Positions 33,889 to 45,412 of a stretch of DNA of 64,000 bases are shown here, piece after piece (the stretch's first letter is position 1; each line of letters starts with the position of its first letter). Source of the DNA: Pholis gunnellus (lineage: Eukaryota; Chordata; Actinopteri; Perciformes; Pholidae); contig OU342817.1 in assembly GCA_910591455.2 (NCBI GenBank), forward strand, positions 3,665,980 to 3,729,979, in the 5' to 3' direction. Under the pieces are notes generated by a model. It saw nothing but the letters and a program-made list of their open reading frames with translations. It was not told where the DNA came from and made no database searches. The position numbers were made by a program, and so were the translations under genes.

Positions 33889-34855
33889 GTATTATAATAA
33901 TATAAAGAGCAGAGCTTGTTAGACAGAGAGACACAGTTCTGCTTGCTTTTTGTGGTTTTAAATAGATCTTTCGGATCGAACAGTCGTATATTCGGGGTCC
34001 CCCCCCCAAGGGCTCTCAACCTTTGTAACCGAGGGCCCACTTCTGAATGTTAAACAATTTCCTGGAACCACTTTTCCAAATAAATGAAAAAAGGGAGGAA
34101 AAATAAACATGTGTAGTGCTGTCAGCTGTAATAGCCAAAATAAATATTCAGCTTTTTTTGTCCGATCCCTCGGTGGTAATTTGCTTTCTTTGCTTTTTTT
34201 TTTTTGTGCCAGTGTACCATGTGATCTTACCCTTATTTAACCTTTAAGCATGTTGGAAAATGAGCTTGAATAATGTGTCCTCAAGTTATAATATACATAT
34301 ATCTGTGTAGGCTGTCAACAATATTTACACCAATATTTAGTTTTAAATGGCACATACTTTGCATTCATTGTCTTTTATTATACTTCTACTTCGTTACACT
34401 TTTATTTCTGTAATCCATATGTTTTTATCCATAACTTTCATCCCTGATTTGACTGAATTTGCCATCAGTAAAGTCTCATCTCATCCCATGTGTTCGTTTG
34501 TTTTACGGTCAGGCTCGTCATCTCTGCTGTTTTAATGTCCCTGTAAATACACACTGAGGAGCTTTCATGTACATTACCGCCGCTGCTTCCTGTCCACTCT
34601 ACTGCACTTAAGCGAGCATTTTAGAGTGGGAATACTTTCTAATTTACAGCCTCAGCCTGAGGAAGTAGTACTGTGGAGGGAGGGAGCGCCCTCTCCTCCA
34701 CAGAGCAACGTTACTGTTTAACAGAAGGTCAGATGTGTCTATTTCTCTCCAGGCACTTACATCTTCATATTAATGTGCTTACATAAACTTTACCCTCATG
34801 TTTGCTTGAAACACCAGGGGCCAATCCAATTAATTTATACCTGCAGTGGGAGTAG

Positions 34856-34857
<2 letters not shown>

Positions 34858-34933
<76 letters not shown>
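34858..34933. repeat. (AC)n microsatellite
   Basis: 76 bp uninterrupted. Confidence 0.98.
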
Positions 34934-34935
<2 letters not shown>

Positions 34936-36238
34936 AAGGACCAGTTTGGTTTGGGGCATGTTCAATACAGAGGCAATGGCAGCCTTCTACAGTTACAGTT
35001 CTGGCTGTTGAACAGACGTCCTGTGTTACAAGCGTCAGGTGTGGAGGTTAAAAGTTGTTGACGTCTAACAGGAAGGAAAGGTCTAACTAAACAGTTTGAG
35101 TTGCATTATGGGAAATGTAGGATCCAGAGTTTGACACATAAGTTCAGATATATTGGTCTCGTGCTGGTTTCATTTTTTTATTCTTTTTTTAAGCCCGTCT
35201 CTCAAGACTCACTCAGCTTCATGGAAGCACAATACTGAATTGTAGGACTATCCTTTTAAAAATGCAATATGCTTTTTTTTTCTCTAACATAACTGCAATG
35301 AATGAAGAGGATGTTTTTTTTCCCGTGAGCCTAATGTGTCCACATCCCTGTTTGCCAAAGGCATGCTTTCATCATGATTATGGGATATTTTTTGGTTTAT
35401 ATAAACATTGACTTGACCGCATAGTTGCTCAATAACCAGGCAAAATAAATAAACCAAACAAAAACATATAGCATTTGAAGCTAAAAAGCATAAATATGTG
35501 GAACAAGTTCAGATTCTTCTCTGGGGATTTACAAGAAACATCCTAGAAATGTAATAAGTAAGTAGACACAGTAAAAGATAACACACAAGTTAATTATGAT
35601 GCTTCACATAATAACTGCAGTAATGGGTTACACATTCTTTAATTACAGTTAGCTTGCACTCAAATCCACTTCTGAAAGCTTCTTTAATTAAGTGCACAAC
35701 AAGCCAATCAAGCCCTGTCGATCAATACGTTTAGTATTTGTTGATCTGTTTGTCTCCAAGCTGATGCTAATGTTGCATAATGAGCCTTAATGTATAGTGT
35801 CACGGTACAGTTAACAAATAACAACAAGCGGGTGGAATTACATAACCAAGCTTGACATGTTTTGATGCGCTTCATTTCTGCTTTGAGAAACATTTTCCAG
35901 AAGCAGAACCAACGCAAGAACCGGGAGGATTTCTGCAGGCAGCAGAGACGGTACAGCGCAGCTAATTAAATGCTCCACTAATTAACGTAGGGATGCATTC
36001 GAGGCAGTGTTGTACTTAAATAATGCCTCGAGATCCAGCAAAATAAAGCAGAACAAAATAACTCACAAGAGATTGAAACTTTCTGAGGGCACAATTAGAG
36101 ACGCAGCAGGATACCAATAAAGACTACAGTCTCTCTGCTCTGTAAGAATATTGGAGCCGGCTTTATTGTTATAGATATCAATGTTATTCAGAGAAGGTTA
36201 GCAAGGAAAAGGTTTACATTTTAAATCAGTGGCACACA

Positions 36239-36400
36239 TTCACACTTTGAGCCATGTTGTCTCTATTGATCGTTGTGTCTGCAGGTCCACCACTTTGATT
36301 GACCGTGACATGATGTATTCCAAGAGGGAGCTGACTTTGATGATCCCCTGACTTTTTCTTCAGCGCCACCATAAGGTTGACGTTTGGTGAAACGCCTTCA
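36239..36400 (-). mobile_element. Teleost interspersed repeat (GGCAATCCATCC family), shortened inverted copy
   Basis: On the plus strand it reads GTCCACCACTTTGATTGACC, then TTTGATGATCCCCTGACTTT, then TTCAGCGCCACCATAAGGTT, the reverse complement of family motifs. The middle part has been deleted or has diverged. In intron 1. Confidence 0.5.
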
Positions 36401-36982
36401 CAACCTTTTGATGGAATTCCATGAAATGTGTCACACATTCAGGAGACGTAACATCTAGAAACATCTTAGCATAGTCAGTCATGCTGGGAGTGATAATTGG
36501 TTGTCTTCAATGACAGCCTGAGTGTATGAGCGCACAAACAAGTTTCGGCTGACTGTCTTGTTTGTGGACCGTAACTACGATGCTTTATTCAGCGCACAAC
36601 ATGGCCCGAGGCTGCATTGGATTTTGAACTGTTTTCTGCCGCTTTGAATGGAGAAATGTATCTCTCTTGCTCTTTACAATGGAAGGCTCCCTGTAAATTG
36701 CACATGAGTGCAAAAATGAAAGAGAAGCCATTGCTCCTCTGACACACAACTCTGAAAATGAGTTGTTTTTTTTGGTCTCATTCAAGGTTCTGGACTTGTT
36801 CTTTGTGAGCTGTCAACTTATTTGTAAAGAACAGCAACAACAACAACAGAAAACACTAAAACTGCAAAGTTCCTTTCATTTTTGCTTTAAAGCTGCATTA
36901 ATTAATGCTTCTTTATGGAAAATAGATGAAAGAACCATGTGTGTGACTCATGGTGACACACGCCCTCAGCTCAGTGTTTTCA

Positions 36983-37379
36983 AGGCTACATCCACACTGC
37001 TACTACTAATTTGTTTTAAAACAGCGTTTCAACACAAACTTAATCTCTGTCCAGACAAGCGTTTTGGCTCCGTTTCAGCTATAACCCCCGTCCATAATAT
37101 CACGCCTGGACAAGCATTTCAGATGACCAGAGCTGATATCGCCGCTGGACACGGGAATTGTCGCAAATCACTCAAATTAATAGCTTACCCGCCTGCGTAC
37201 ACGGGGGAACGACATGACTTATGAGACCCAATACAGAAGCAAACGTGGGCGACTGGGTCAATCGTTTTCAAAGCTCTACCGTTTCTGCCCAACCAGACTA
37301 CAACGAAACCGCTATGGGCATAGACGTAGCAAAAGTTATACGTTTTAAAACAAAAACGTATCCAGTGTGGATGCAGCCT
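36983..37379. mobile_element. MITE-like DNA transposon with about 38-bp imperfect TIRs
   Basis: The left end AGGCTACATCCACACTG...TTTGTTTTAAAACAG is matched by the reverse complement of the right end, AGGCTGCATCCACACTG...TTTGTTTTAAAACG. The element is about 397 bp and noncoding. I see no clear target-site duplication. The CATCCACACTG terminus resembles hAT-type nonautonomous elements of fish, but the superfamily is inferred. Confidence 0.65.
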
Positions 37380-38499
37380 GCGGGTCTTTCCCCTCATTGA
37401 TTTGGTTTTACGGTCCGTAACTCATTCTAATGTTGCTCCATACTGGATGTCTAACAGCAACTGTCTTTCTAAAAAAATAATATGTTTCTGTTAACTGTTA
37501 ACAGGTTGTTCTGCTGCAGTGACCAGAAAAATCACTTATCTTCACCTGAACTCTGTTTTTTCTGGATAAGATAAAACCTTTCAGTTTCATGATGGTCTCT
37601 GCCCACACTGGGCCGACCTGCCATCATCCCACAGTAGTACCTTCATGCAAGAAGCAATTTCAAACACAATGGGACTCTATCACGCTGTTAAAATCAGAAG
37701 GCGATTAACCGCACAGTGACTTTAACGTCCTGCAGGCATCTGTTTCACACGCTGACTTCCTTGAATCTCATTACATAAACCCCAGCGCTTCACTCCTCCG
37801 GCTAACAAGTCAACAGAGCGCCATCTGTGGCTGTTTAAATATGTATTTCTGTTGTGTTATCATTTAGTACCACCTCCGTAATGAACAGTGAGCTGTCTGC
37901 ACGAGTGGAACGAGAAGTGAGGCTCAGTCTGAAACCCGCGGCTGGGATCCCTCCACCTCTGCAGTCCTAACTTAATATGCTGCTGTGGTTTATGGTCCGT
38001 GCATGATGAGTGGTGTGTGTGGCTGAGTCAGGCCGGGCGAGATAAACAAGAGAGATGCACAGAGGTGAGGGAGAAACAGAGAGAGCAAGAAAATGGACAA
38101 GGCGGGTAAAGAGAAACCAAAACCAAAGAGGAAAAAATGAGAGAAAGAGCCACTGATCGCAACAAAGAAATAATAATTAGCCTCTATTTAGATTAGAACA
38201 AGTTTCTCTGTGACCACAGTAGTGGAGAACAAACTGTAAAACATGCAGATGAGTCTCTGAATAGGTGTGGTTGGTAAACCTGCTTTAAAGAGCTGCAAAC
38301 CCTGAAACAATGCCATCAATCTGAGCCCTTAGTGGAGCATTTTAGTGTCCCATTGAGGTCTAAATGCTGTTTTAGAGGCTTTTTACACCCTGACAGGAAT
38401 AAAACTGAGGGAGAACACTAACTAAAGCATTGCTTTAGGTCTTGAAATCTCAAGTTATTCATGAAGTACAACTTGTAACTGCTGCACAGAAGGAGGGGA

Positions 38500-38830
38500 T
38501 GACGGACACATCAAATCAGCTGAAGAAGAGGAGGGAAACAAAAGAGCAGAAGGAGATAGAAACGAGGAGATGTGGCCAAGAAGCAGGAAGAACACAAGCA
38601 GGAGGGGGGAAGGTGAAGAGGAAGAGATGGGAAAGGAAGGAGCCAGCAACACAGCAGCAGCAGCAGCAGCTCTCTGATTCAACAGGAGAGGGGAGATCCA
38701 GGTTGAGGTGAGACAGAAAGAGACAGCAAGCATAGAGAGAGAGACAGAAAGAGAAGAGGGAAAAGACAGGAGGGGATAAGGGGGAGGGGGGTCTGTTGAC
38801 AGAAGAAAGGAGGATGAGAGAAGCTGACAG
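38500..38830 (+). repeat. Purine-rich block with (CAG)n
   Basis: About 330 bp strongly biased to A and G on the plus strand (GGAAGGAGG, GAAGAGGAAG, AGGAGGGGGG runs), with a short (CAG)n at 38651-38670. It lies in intron 1 about 1.5 kb from exon 1. The 219-codon frame opposite it is an artefact of the composition. Confidence 0.8.
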
Positions 38831-40365
38831 AAAGCAGCAGGGACCGAAGAAGAAGAAGAGAGCAGCGAGCAGAAAGATGTGTCGGGGAGGAGAGGATGGA
38901 GAGTTTGGCAGCAGATCTGAGTCAGACACAGACGTCAGGGACGTAACCGAAGGAGGGACACAACAGGAGGAAGAGAGACAGAGAAAAACTGATATTTTGG
39001 TAAAGTCGTAGATGTTTCTTTCGGGAAGGAACAATGAAAAACCACAGATCTGCTCTGACAGCATATTCCTCCTTACATCACTTCTTTTGTCAGATGTCCA
39101 ACATGCGGAAGCTGCGATTTGATGTCTTACAGCTGACTGCCTGTGCATTGCACTGCAGCAGACCTCAATGATCACTGCACATGTTTCATTTTCGATATTT
39201 TTATCATGATTTATAAGTGACGAAGCAGATTAAAACTAAAAAGGAAGCCAGAAAGGATAGGTTGACGTGTGGAGGGTCTTGGTCTAAGAAAGCAAGGGAA
39301 GCGCAACAGAGACTCAATAAAATACAGAAAAGAAGACCAGGTGACAATAAGTTGTGAAAGAGGAGAATATAAGTGTGGAAGGATGCAGAACTTTTACAAC
39401 CATCTGCTTCATCCAAATTCTCTCCATCTCATTTCTTGGATTTCTTTTCTTTACCTCCTCTCCTCTTCATGCAGGGGATCAGATATACCTGCACACTCAC
39501 AGAGGAGATGAACTGCCTATTTACAAGCTGTAATAACTGAACACAGGCCGGAGACAAGACAGCTTCACCTTCATTTCTCCATCACAGAGGTGAGATAATC
39601 AAACCAGCAACCTCTCAGTCCCATGCTAACGTCTCCAACCAGCAAATACTACAACCTCTTTTTTCCCTCTCACACGCTCCTTCACACTCTGGCTGCTCTA
39701 GTGTGTGTGCACAAACGTGGCTCAGTCCCAGGATTCCCATGATGCTGCGCTGAGCACCAAATTAACCGGAAAACAAAGGTGTTGTTTTACGCACACGGTG
39801 GATAAACTGTCTTCTGACAGGTTTGGGCGACAATTAAATGTTTTTGGCTCTGAGATAGAAAGCGTCTTCGAGCATTTTTGTCCAGAGCAACGACATCATT
39901 TTATCAGACAAAGCTCCCCATTAGGGAATATGATCATTTAACCCTGGAAGTCAATACATAACTAATTAAAATGCGACAAAACAGCTTGATGGATTTGGAT
40001 ACCAAACTCCTGTGAGGAGCCGTCCACTGTTAACACTGAGTCAGTTCTCGTATTAACATACAATCCAATAATCAGCATTTAAATTATACCACTTAATCTC
40101 TCTGTATCTCTTCTTTACAACTAAGCGCTGATGCGTAAACGAATTGTGCAAAATCCCACAGCCTTAAGAAACAAATCCCCGTACTTCATCCAAATTAACA
40201 CAACAAGTACACGAGACCAACAGCTGAACAGCACTGCATCCAGAAAGCAGAAGCTTTACATGATAGAAGGATGAAGCACCAGGACCCCCCGGGTCCGTGC
40301 TGCCCGTATACTCGCCCCGTCTCCTCCGGGGAAAAGTTTAAAAAAAAGGCGCATAGCCTGCTCAC

Positions 40366-40450
40366 CTTCTCCGGTTGTCCCGTACGAGCTGCAGAGAAGC
40401 AGGGCGACTTGAGCGATTATCCCAGCGGCTCTTTTACTCCTAAAATCCAT
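40366..40450 (-). CDS. cntnap4-like: CNTNAP-family exon 1 (start codon and signal peptide)
   Basis: This first coding exon encodes residues 1-28 of a contactin-associated (Caspr) protein, a type I membrane neurexin-superfamily adhesion protein of neurons and glia. The peptide MDFRSKRAAGIIAQVALLLC has a basic n-region and a hydrophobic core typical of a secretory signal peptide, followed by SSYGTTGE. The ATG at 40450 has A at -3 and G at +4, a strong Kozak context. An in-frame upstream ATG at 40525 would add 25 residues before the signal peptide; I judge it less likely. The exon ends with a consensus donor (gtgag) in phase 1, which joins exon 2 to restore a Glu codon. Signal peptides diverge quickly in this family, so the exon is placed by splice phase and position rather than similarity. 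The splice partner is 23.5 kb away and needs RNA support. Confidence 0.75.
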
Positions 40451-40720
40451 GATGATGAAGCGGCGAGAGGCTGCGGAGAAGCCCGGAGGCTGCTGGGGGA
40501 GAGACAGAGAGAGAGAGACGGCCAACCTCTCCTCTCCAGCTCCAAGAGAGATCTCCTCAAACCCGACAGGAGGAAGAGATGAGGGGGAGAGAGAGGGGGG
40601 GGGGGGGGGGGGGGGAGAGAGAAAGGGAGGTCAGCAAACTCGGCTGAGTAGTATCTCTGTTGTTTTCTCAGCTATTCTGGAGCTTTGCGGTTAGAGCAAA
40701 ACTGAAATGCGCTATGGTTG
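40451..40720 (-). promoter_or_regulatory. 5' UTR and probable promoter region of the CNTNAP gene
   Basis: The sequence just upstream of the start codon is richer in G+C and CpG than the surrounding introns, with several GCGG/CCGG stretches around 40450-40490. It carries GA-rich tracts and an uninterrupted run of 21 G (C on the coding strand) at 40595-40615. I see no TATA box at a convincing distance. A CpG-containing, TATA-less promoter would be normal for this gene family. The transcription start cannot be fixed from sequence, and a further noncoding upstream exon is possible. Confidence 0.4.
40595..40615. repeat. Poly(G) tract of 21
   Basis: An uninterrupted G21, flanked by GA-rich sequence, 145 bp upstream of the CNTNAP start codon. 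On the coding strand it is C21. Confidence 0.95.
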
Positions 40721-40735
40721 TCTTTCTATCTCTCT

Positions 40736-40779
40736 CACACACAGACACACACAGACACACACACACACACACACACACA
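40736..40779. repeat. (CA)n microsatellite
   Basis: 44 bp with CAGACA interruptions. Confidence 0.95.
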
Positions 40780-40989
40780 AAGTATCATGTGCAGTAGTCC
40801 TTTAACCCAAAAAGTGTATATTTTCTTTAGTTTTGACAAATGATGCGAAGTAAAAATAAAACAATTACATGGGGACAGATACAACAACAGCACATAAATA
40901 AGCCAACCCCTTGTCATTCCCCAACCCTTACTGCCCTACTACCCTACCACCGCATACTGACACTTTGTGTCACTTTCTAGAGCACAAAC

Positions 40990-41210
40990 AAAAACACTTG
41001 CTTAGGGTTCTACCCAGAACCCAACATAATGGGTTGTACCTAGATCCATCTGTGTAAAGTTCATTATTTATATCTGGAAACTTTCCACCTTCTAAGGATG
41101 CTAACAAGAACCCATTCTACAGAGAAAACCTTTATTTTTTTTATAGTCCAAGGGTTTCATCTAGAACTCACCAACAGCGTTTTACAGAGAACCCTTTTCC
41201 CTTTTACATT
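40990..41210. repeat. Teleost repeat with AGGGTTCTACC / AGAACCCTTTT motifs
   Basis: AGGGTTCTACCCAGAACCCA, ACAAGAACCCATTCTACAGA, TCATCTAGAACTCACC and CAGAGAACCCTTTTCCC form a series of GGTTCT/AGAACC motifs in both orientations, as in a common fish repeat. It lies just upstream of the CNTNAP promoter. Confidence 0.45.
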
Positions 41211-41494
41211 GTTAGCCCTGGGCCATGGGAACCACGTCCAGCAGCCTTGGGCCTTGTGAGGCTCTTAAAGGCTGATGTGGTGCAGCGTCATCCACAACAA
41301 TGATGGCGCACAATCACAGTTTTTGGGGATTTAGCTTTTAACAATCGTTGAAGAACTCTGTCTTTTAAAAAGGTGCTTCAGAAGTATAAGTTCTGGGAAG
41401 AAAATCAGCCCCTCGGGAAGAATCCTTTTACGAACCCTTATTTCTAAGAGTGATGTTGAGATTTCACTAGATAATTGAACTGACCGGCTGGAGC

Positions 41495-41672
41495 TATGAA
41501 AAGTCAGGGGATCACCAAAGTCAATGAGAGTTATCCTCAGTGGATCACTAACGTCGGCACAAAATTTCACGGCAATCCATCCAATATCTGTCGAGGTATT
41601 TCTGTCTGGACCAAAGTCGTGCACCGACTGGCCGGCATTGCCATCCTTATAGACCCACCAGTGTGGCTAAAA
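41495..41672 (+). mobile_element. Teleost interspersed repeat (GGCAATCCATCC family), best copy
   Basis: Contains AAAGTCAGGGGATCACCAAA, AAAATTTCACGGCAATCCAT, GTCTGGACCAAAGTCGTGCA and CATTGCCATCCTTATAGACC. This is the most complete of at least four copies in the window. I know it as a common noncoding teleost repeat but cannot name its class with confidence. Confidence 0.6.
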
Positions 41673-43530
41673 ATCAATACATTAAAAATGATTGGGTCCA
41701 AAACCTGTCCCTGAAATAGACGTAAGAAAGCTTTGATTTCGGTAACATCTTGCTGCAGATGGTGGCTTCTAGTCTTTAATGCTTTAATGAAGGTGAAAGA
41801 GAAGAGCTATGAGTCATACTGAATACAAGGCTACAGCAAAGAAGGCTGATTTATTACTAAAAAAGTTTTCTAATTTTGAGAACAAACAGCAGAGTTACCG
41901 ACTACTATGAGTATACAAGTCCATCAAAAATAATATACCGAAAGCAAAAAGCCTGCAACAATTGGGGTATAAGTGAAGAGTTATGCTGCAATTTTGATGG
42001 ACAGAGGGTGAAAGAGTCCGGCCAAGTCTCCTCTAAGGAACAGGAGATATAGGGGCCGAAATGAGTGACAGCAACATCGTTATGAAGCAGTGCTAGTTAT
42101 GTTTCAGACAGCAGATAGCAGAGCGAGTACCCAGGGGCTGTTAGCTGTTAACAGAAATAACTGTCTGACTGTAACAGCACGTACAGTAGAGTGAACGACG
42201 ACAAACCAGAATAGAAATACGGAAGAGGCAGATAACGAGAACCCAGAATAGATATGAGAAGACGTACGTACCTGATTCCTATCCAGGTCGTTGAGAGAGC
42301 CGGGCTGTCTTATATACGATGGTAAATAAAATGTCAGGGAATCAGAATGAAATAGACCAGACGGGTAAGAGAGAATTTTGGCTGGAAACCAATTTTTGCA
42401 GAGGATTGTGGGAATTCAAGCACCAAGTGATTTCAGACGAAGCAGCGGGGAGGAGGCTTCAAGTAACCTTTAACAACATTGTGTTCTCTTCGTCTGCCTC
42501 TCTTTGATTGACTCTCATCTTCATGAAGGGTGAGTTCACCGACTACAGAGACGAGTTAATTCAGGGCTTCATGGGCGATAAAGACGTCTGACCAAATATT
42601 CTTTCCTTGGATCACATATCACACAAAAACAGATCTTATCATAACAACGTATTACAAGAATGTCTGTGGTAATATCCTACATATTTGTGATTTGGGTAAA
42701 TTGTAAGAGCCTAAAAATCTTGTGTTATCGTCTACCGGTGACCCCAGAGGACCTCCGAATAGCTGACACCCGCGCATTTGCCATGCAACGCAGCCCACAG
42801 AGCTCCAGAGAGCCGGGGATGAGAGCATGCTGCTGTGCAGGTATTAGATTTTTGCAGAACACCTGAACAAAAACTCGACATCAACAGCAACAGCAGACAG
42901 TATGATAATAAAATCCCAAACACAAGGCTCGCTCTCAGTGGTTTCTTTGACATGAGAATTGCTTTTAGAAGTTTCAGAGCAGAGAATACTGCTTCTTTTT
43001 CTTTTTTCCACTATTTCAAAAACTAATTTTACATATGATTTTTTTTTTATCATTAGAAACACTTTTTTTTCTGGAGTGATCTTAGATCACATTTTCATCT
43101 TTGCTTTACCTGGACTTTAAAAGGAATATCAGTGGTAGTCAGAACAAAAAAAATAGCATGCAATGCACTACCTATTTTTCATGCAGCTCATGCAGCTGGC
43201 CATTAAAACCTGAATAAAACGTCTTCGCTCAGATGCACACACCTGCCCGTCGACAAGGTTGGGTAACAGTAAATCCACATGGGGGAGGAGCTCTTGGTAT
43301 CATTCAGCAGGGTTTGTTCGTTAAAAGAAAAACAGCCCTGAAAAACAGACAGGAGAGGGGAAGACGTGCAGAGAGAGGCAGCAGGGGAACCTGATAATGA
43401 AAACCTACTGAGGATAGACAGCAGGGGAACCGGATGATAAAAAAAAACCTGTTGAGAGCAAACACAGCGGGGGAATCAGATAACACTGAAGCCAAGGTCT
43501 GTGAGAAACAAGGGACCACACCGTGCACTA

Positions 43531-43638
<108 letters not shown>

Positions 43639-44699
43639 AACATGAGCTTCACACACCTCGGTGGCCTGCAGACACACTGCACACAGAGAAACCAGTTGGC
43701 TGTTTAACGTTCAAATCAGACGGGTGACAGACTTTAAAACTATGCAAACCTGAGATACAGAACGGAGAATTCTGAGATCTCAATGAAGATTTTTCTGTCA
43801 GCTTCATTGTGTTAAAGTTCAAAGCTTCCACCTTTTCACGCTTCGGTGGAGGGACTTTTTGTTGTGTGGCTTTTGTTAACACTTTAATTGTTGGATAAAA
43901 TAAACTCACCATCTTCAGCTGTACCTCCTGTGAAGTCTAAGTGACTTCACTCGTCAAATGAACCGCGCTAAATAAGTTAATGACTCAGCACTTATTCAGC
44001 AGTTGACTCCTCACAGCTAAATAAACATCCTGAATGGACTTGTTTTATAGAAGAAGGGACAGTAGGGAGCAGGCTGGAGAGGCAGGTTTTTGTGTGAATA
44101 CAAATGATATGATGAGAGTCACCTGGACCACGCATAATTAAGATTTCATCCTGGTTCATCTTACATCTGTAGTCACAGCGTCTGCTTTAAGTCTGCTCAA
44201 TCCATTTTCGCACACATTCGTTGCTGCAGTCTGTAACAGCGGATATGGGAACATTCTATAACGAGAAGGAGCCGAACGTTCGTGTTCAAACAGTGTGAAT
44301 GTTTGAGAACACATTGACTCGGGATTTGTTGGCAATTCTGTTTGATTCAGTGGATAACTTGTAATAAGAAACAGAAGCTTTTCATTTGAAGCAGTTTACT
44401 ATGGTGTGCTCTCTGATCTGAGTTATGTCTGTGTATAATAATGAAGACAGGAGCTTTCAAACGATTACACAGCATAGAGGAGGAAATGTGCTTTATGTTT
44501 ACAGCAAACCATTATTCTATTCTGCATACAGTTCCATATTTTTTTCAATTGTGCTAACAGGATATATTCAAATTCAAATTCAAAGCCACAGTGAGCTGTC
44601 TGCGTACGGTTATTGGGAGATAATGGAGTAAACTGAAACATTAAAGGCTCAAAGTGTCTCTTTTCTTGTCCACTCTGGTATATTTATGTTGAATACCAG

Positions 44700-44933
44700 A
44701 TGGAGCTGGGCTGGAGATCGATGCTCTCTGACTCTGCTTTGCATTCACAGCAGCAGCTGCAGGCTGCTGGAGGCCTGCTGCCCGACCGGCCGGCCAGTTG
44801 GCCGGAACAGAAAAAGACACTCAGGAGTTTCTTTGAGAGCGGAGCAGAGATCAAGCTGCTGGAGGCCAGAAGAGAGGCAGAGAAATCACAGAGTTTCAAA
44901 GAGAAGTCAACTCTGCTGTGGACTCTACACTGA
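44700..44933 (+). other. Coding-like open frame of 77 codons, unrecognised
   Basis: Unlike most open frames here it is not low complexity and uses GC-ending codons (CTG CTG, GAG GCC, AAG). It reads through PDRPASWPEQKKTLRSFFES and GAEIKLLEARREAEKSQSF to a stop. An ATACCAG acceptor-like site precedes its ATG. I cannot place it in a family. It may be an exon of an uncharacterised gene, part of a noncoding RNA, or chance in a locally GC-rich stretch. Confidence 0.2.
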
Positions 44934-45164
44934 TGCATTGCATCTTAGTAATGGGATGAGGTGATGTAGGTGTAGATGACGAGGGGTTGAAGAGAGAGTG
45001 TTTTTTATGCTGAGGGGGATCTCTCAGTCCAGCAGGCCGACACCGACCTCCAACCAGGCTGCCAATATAACTTCACAAACTAACTTCAAAATAACTCAAC
45101 AACACTCACTCCCGGAGCATTTTCTCTGAGCATCTAATACCGACGCGGATGGGTTCACATTGTG

Positions 45165-45412
45165 CGTCTCATGCAGGTGCACCCTGGACAGGTCACCAGA
45201 CCACCACAGTGCATATCTACACACAACCATGACGCTCACATTCACACCTACGGCCAATTTGGAGTCATCAATTAACCTAAGCTGCGTGTCTTTGGGGACT
45301 GTGGGAGGAACCCACGCTGACACAGGGAGAACATGTGGGATTCCACACAGAAGGGCCGTCCCGACAGCAATCTAACTCTTAGCAGGCGACGGTGCGAGCC
45401 ATTACAACACCA
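45165..45412 (+). mobile_element. L2/Maui-type-like interspersed repeat fragment
   Basis: Contains the motif series GACAGGTCACCAG, CATTCACACCTACGG, CAATTTGGAGTCATCAATTA, GTGTCTTTGGGGACTGTGGG, AACCCACGCTGACACAGGGA and CACACAGAAGGGCC. This follows a very common vertebrate repeat that I remember as an L2-type LINE 3' region or a SINE tail derived from it. A related fragment in opposite orientation appears near 59915-59975 (GGACGGTGGTTCAGTGGTCT). Confidence 0.6.

Larger units (their letters stand above)
16908..40365 (-). other. CNTNAP intron 1 (about 23.5 kb)
   Basis: The phase-1 donor at exon 1 and acceptor at exon 2 define this intron. It contains a hAT-like fragment (17.8-18.5 kb), the tRNA-Leu cluster with local duplications (19.6-26.9 kb), a MITE at 36983-37379, many microsatellites and a purine-rich block at 38500-38830. 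Stretches at 27-28.3, 29.1-30.3, 31.1-33.2 and 35-36.2 kb hold nothing I can identify beyond short repeat relics. A long first intron is usual for CNTNAP genes. Confidence 0.75.

Noticed and set aside
38516..39175. A 219-codon open frame on the minus strand.
   Set aside because: It is the complement of a purine-rich block, giving Ser/Leu/Pro/Cys-rich low-complexity translation, with no domain and no exon signals.
40451..40525. Use of the upstream in-frame ATG at 40525 as the start codon.
   Set aside because: It would place 25 extra residues before the signal peptide, whereas the ATG at 40450 has a strong Kozak context and gives a normal signal peptide.
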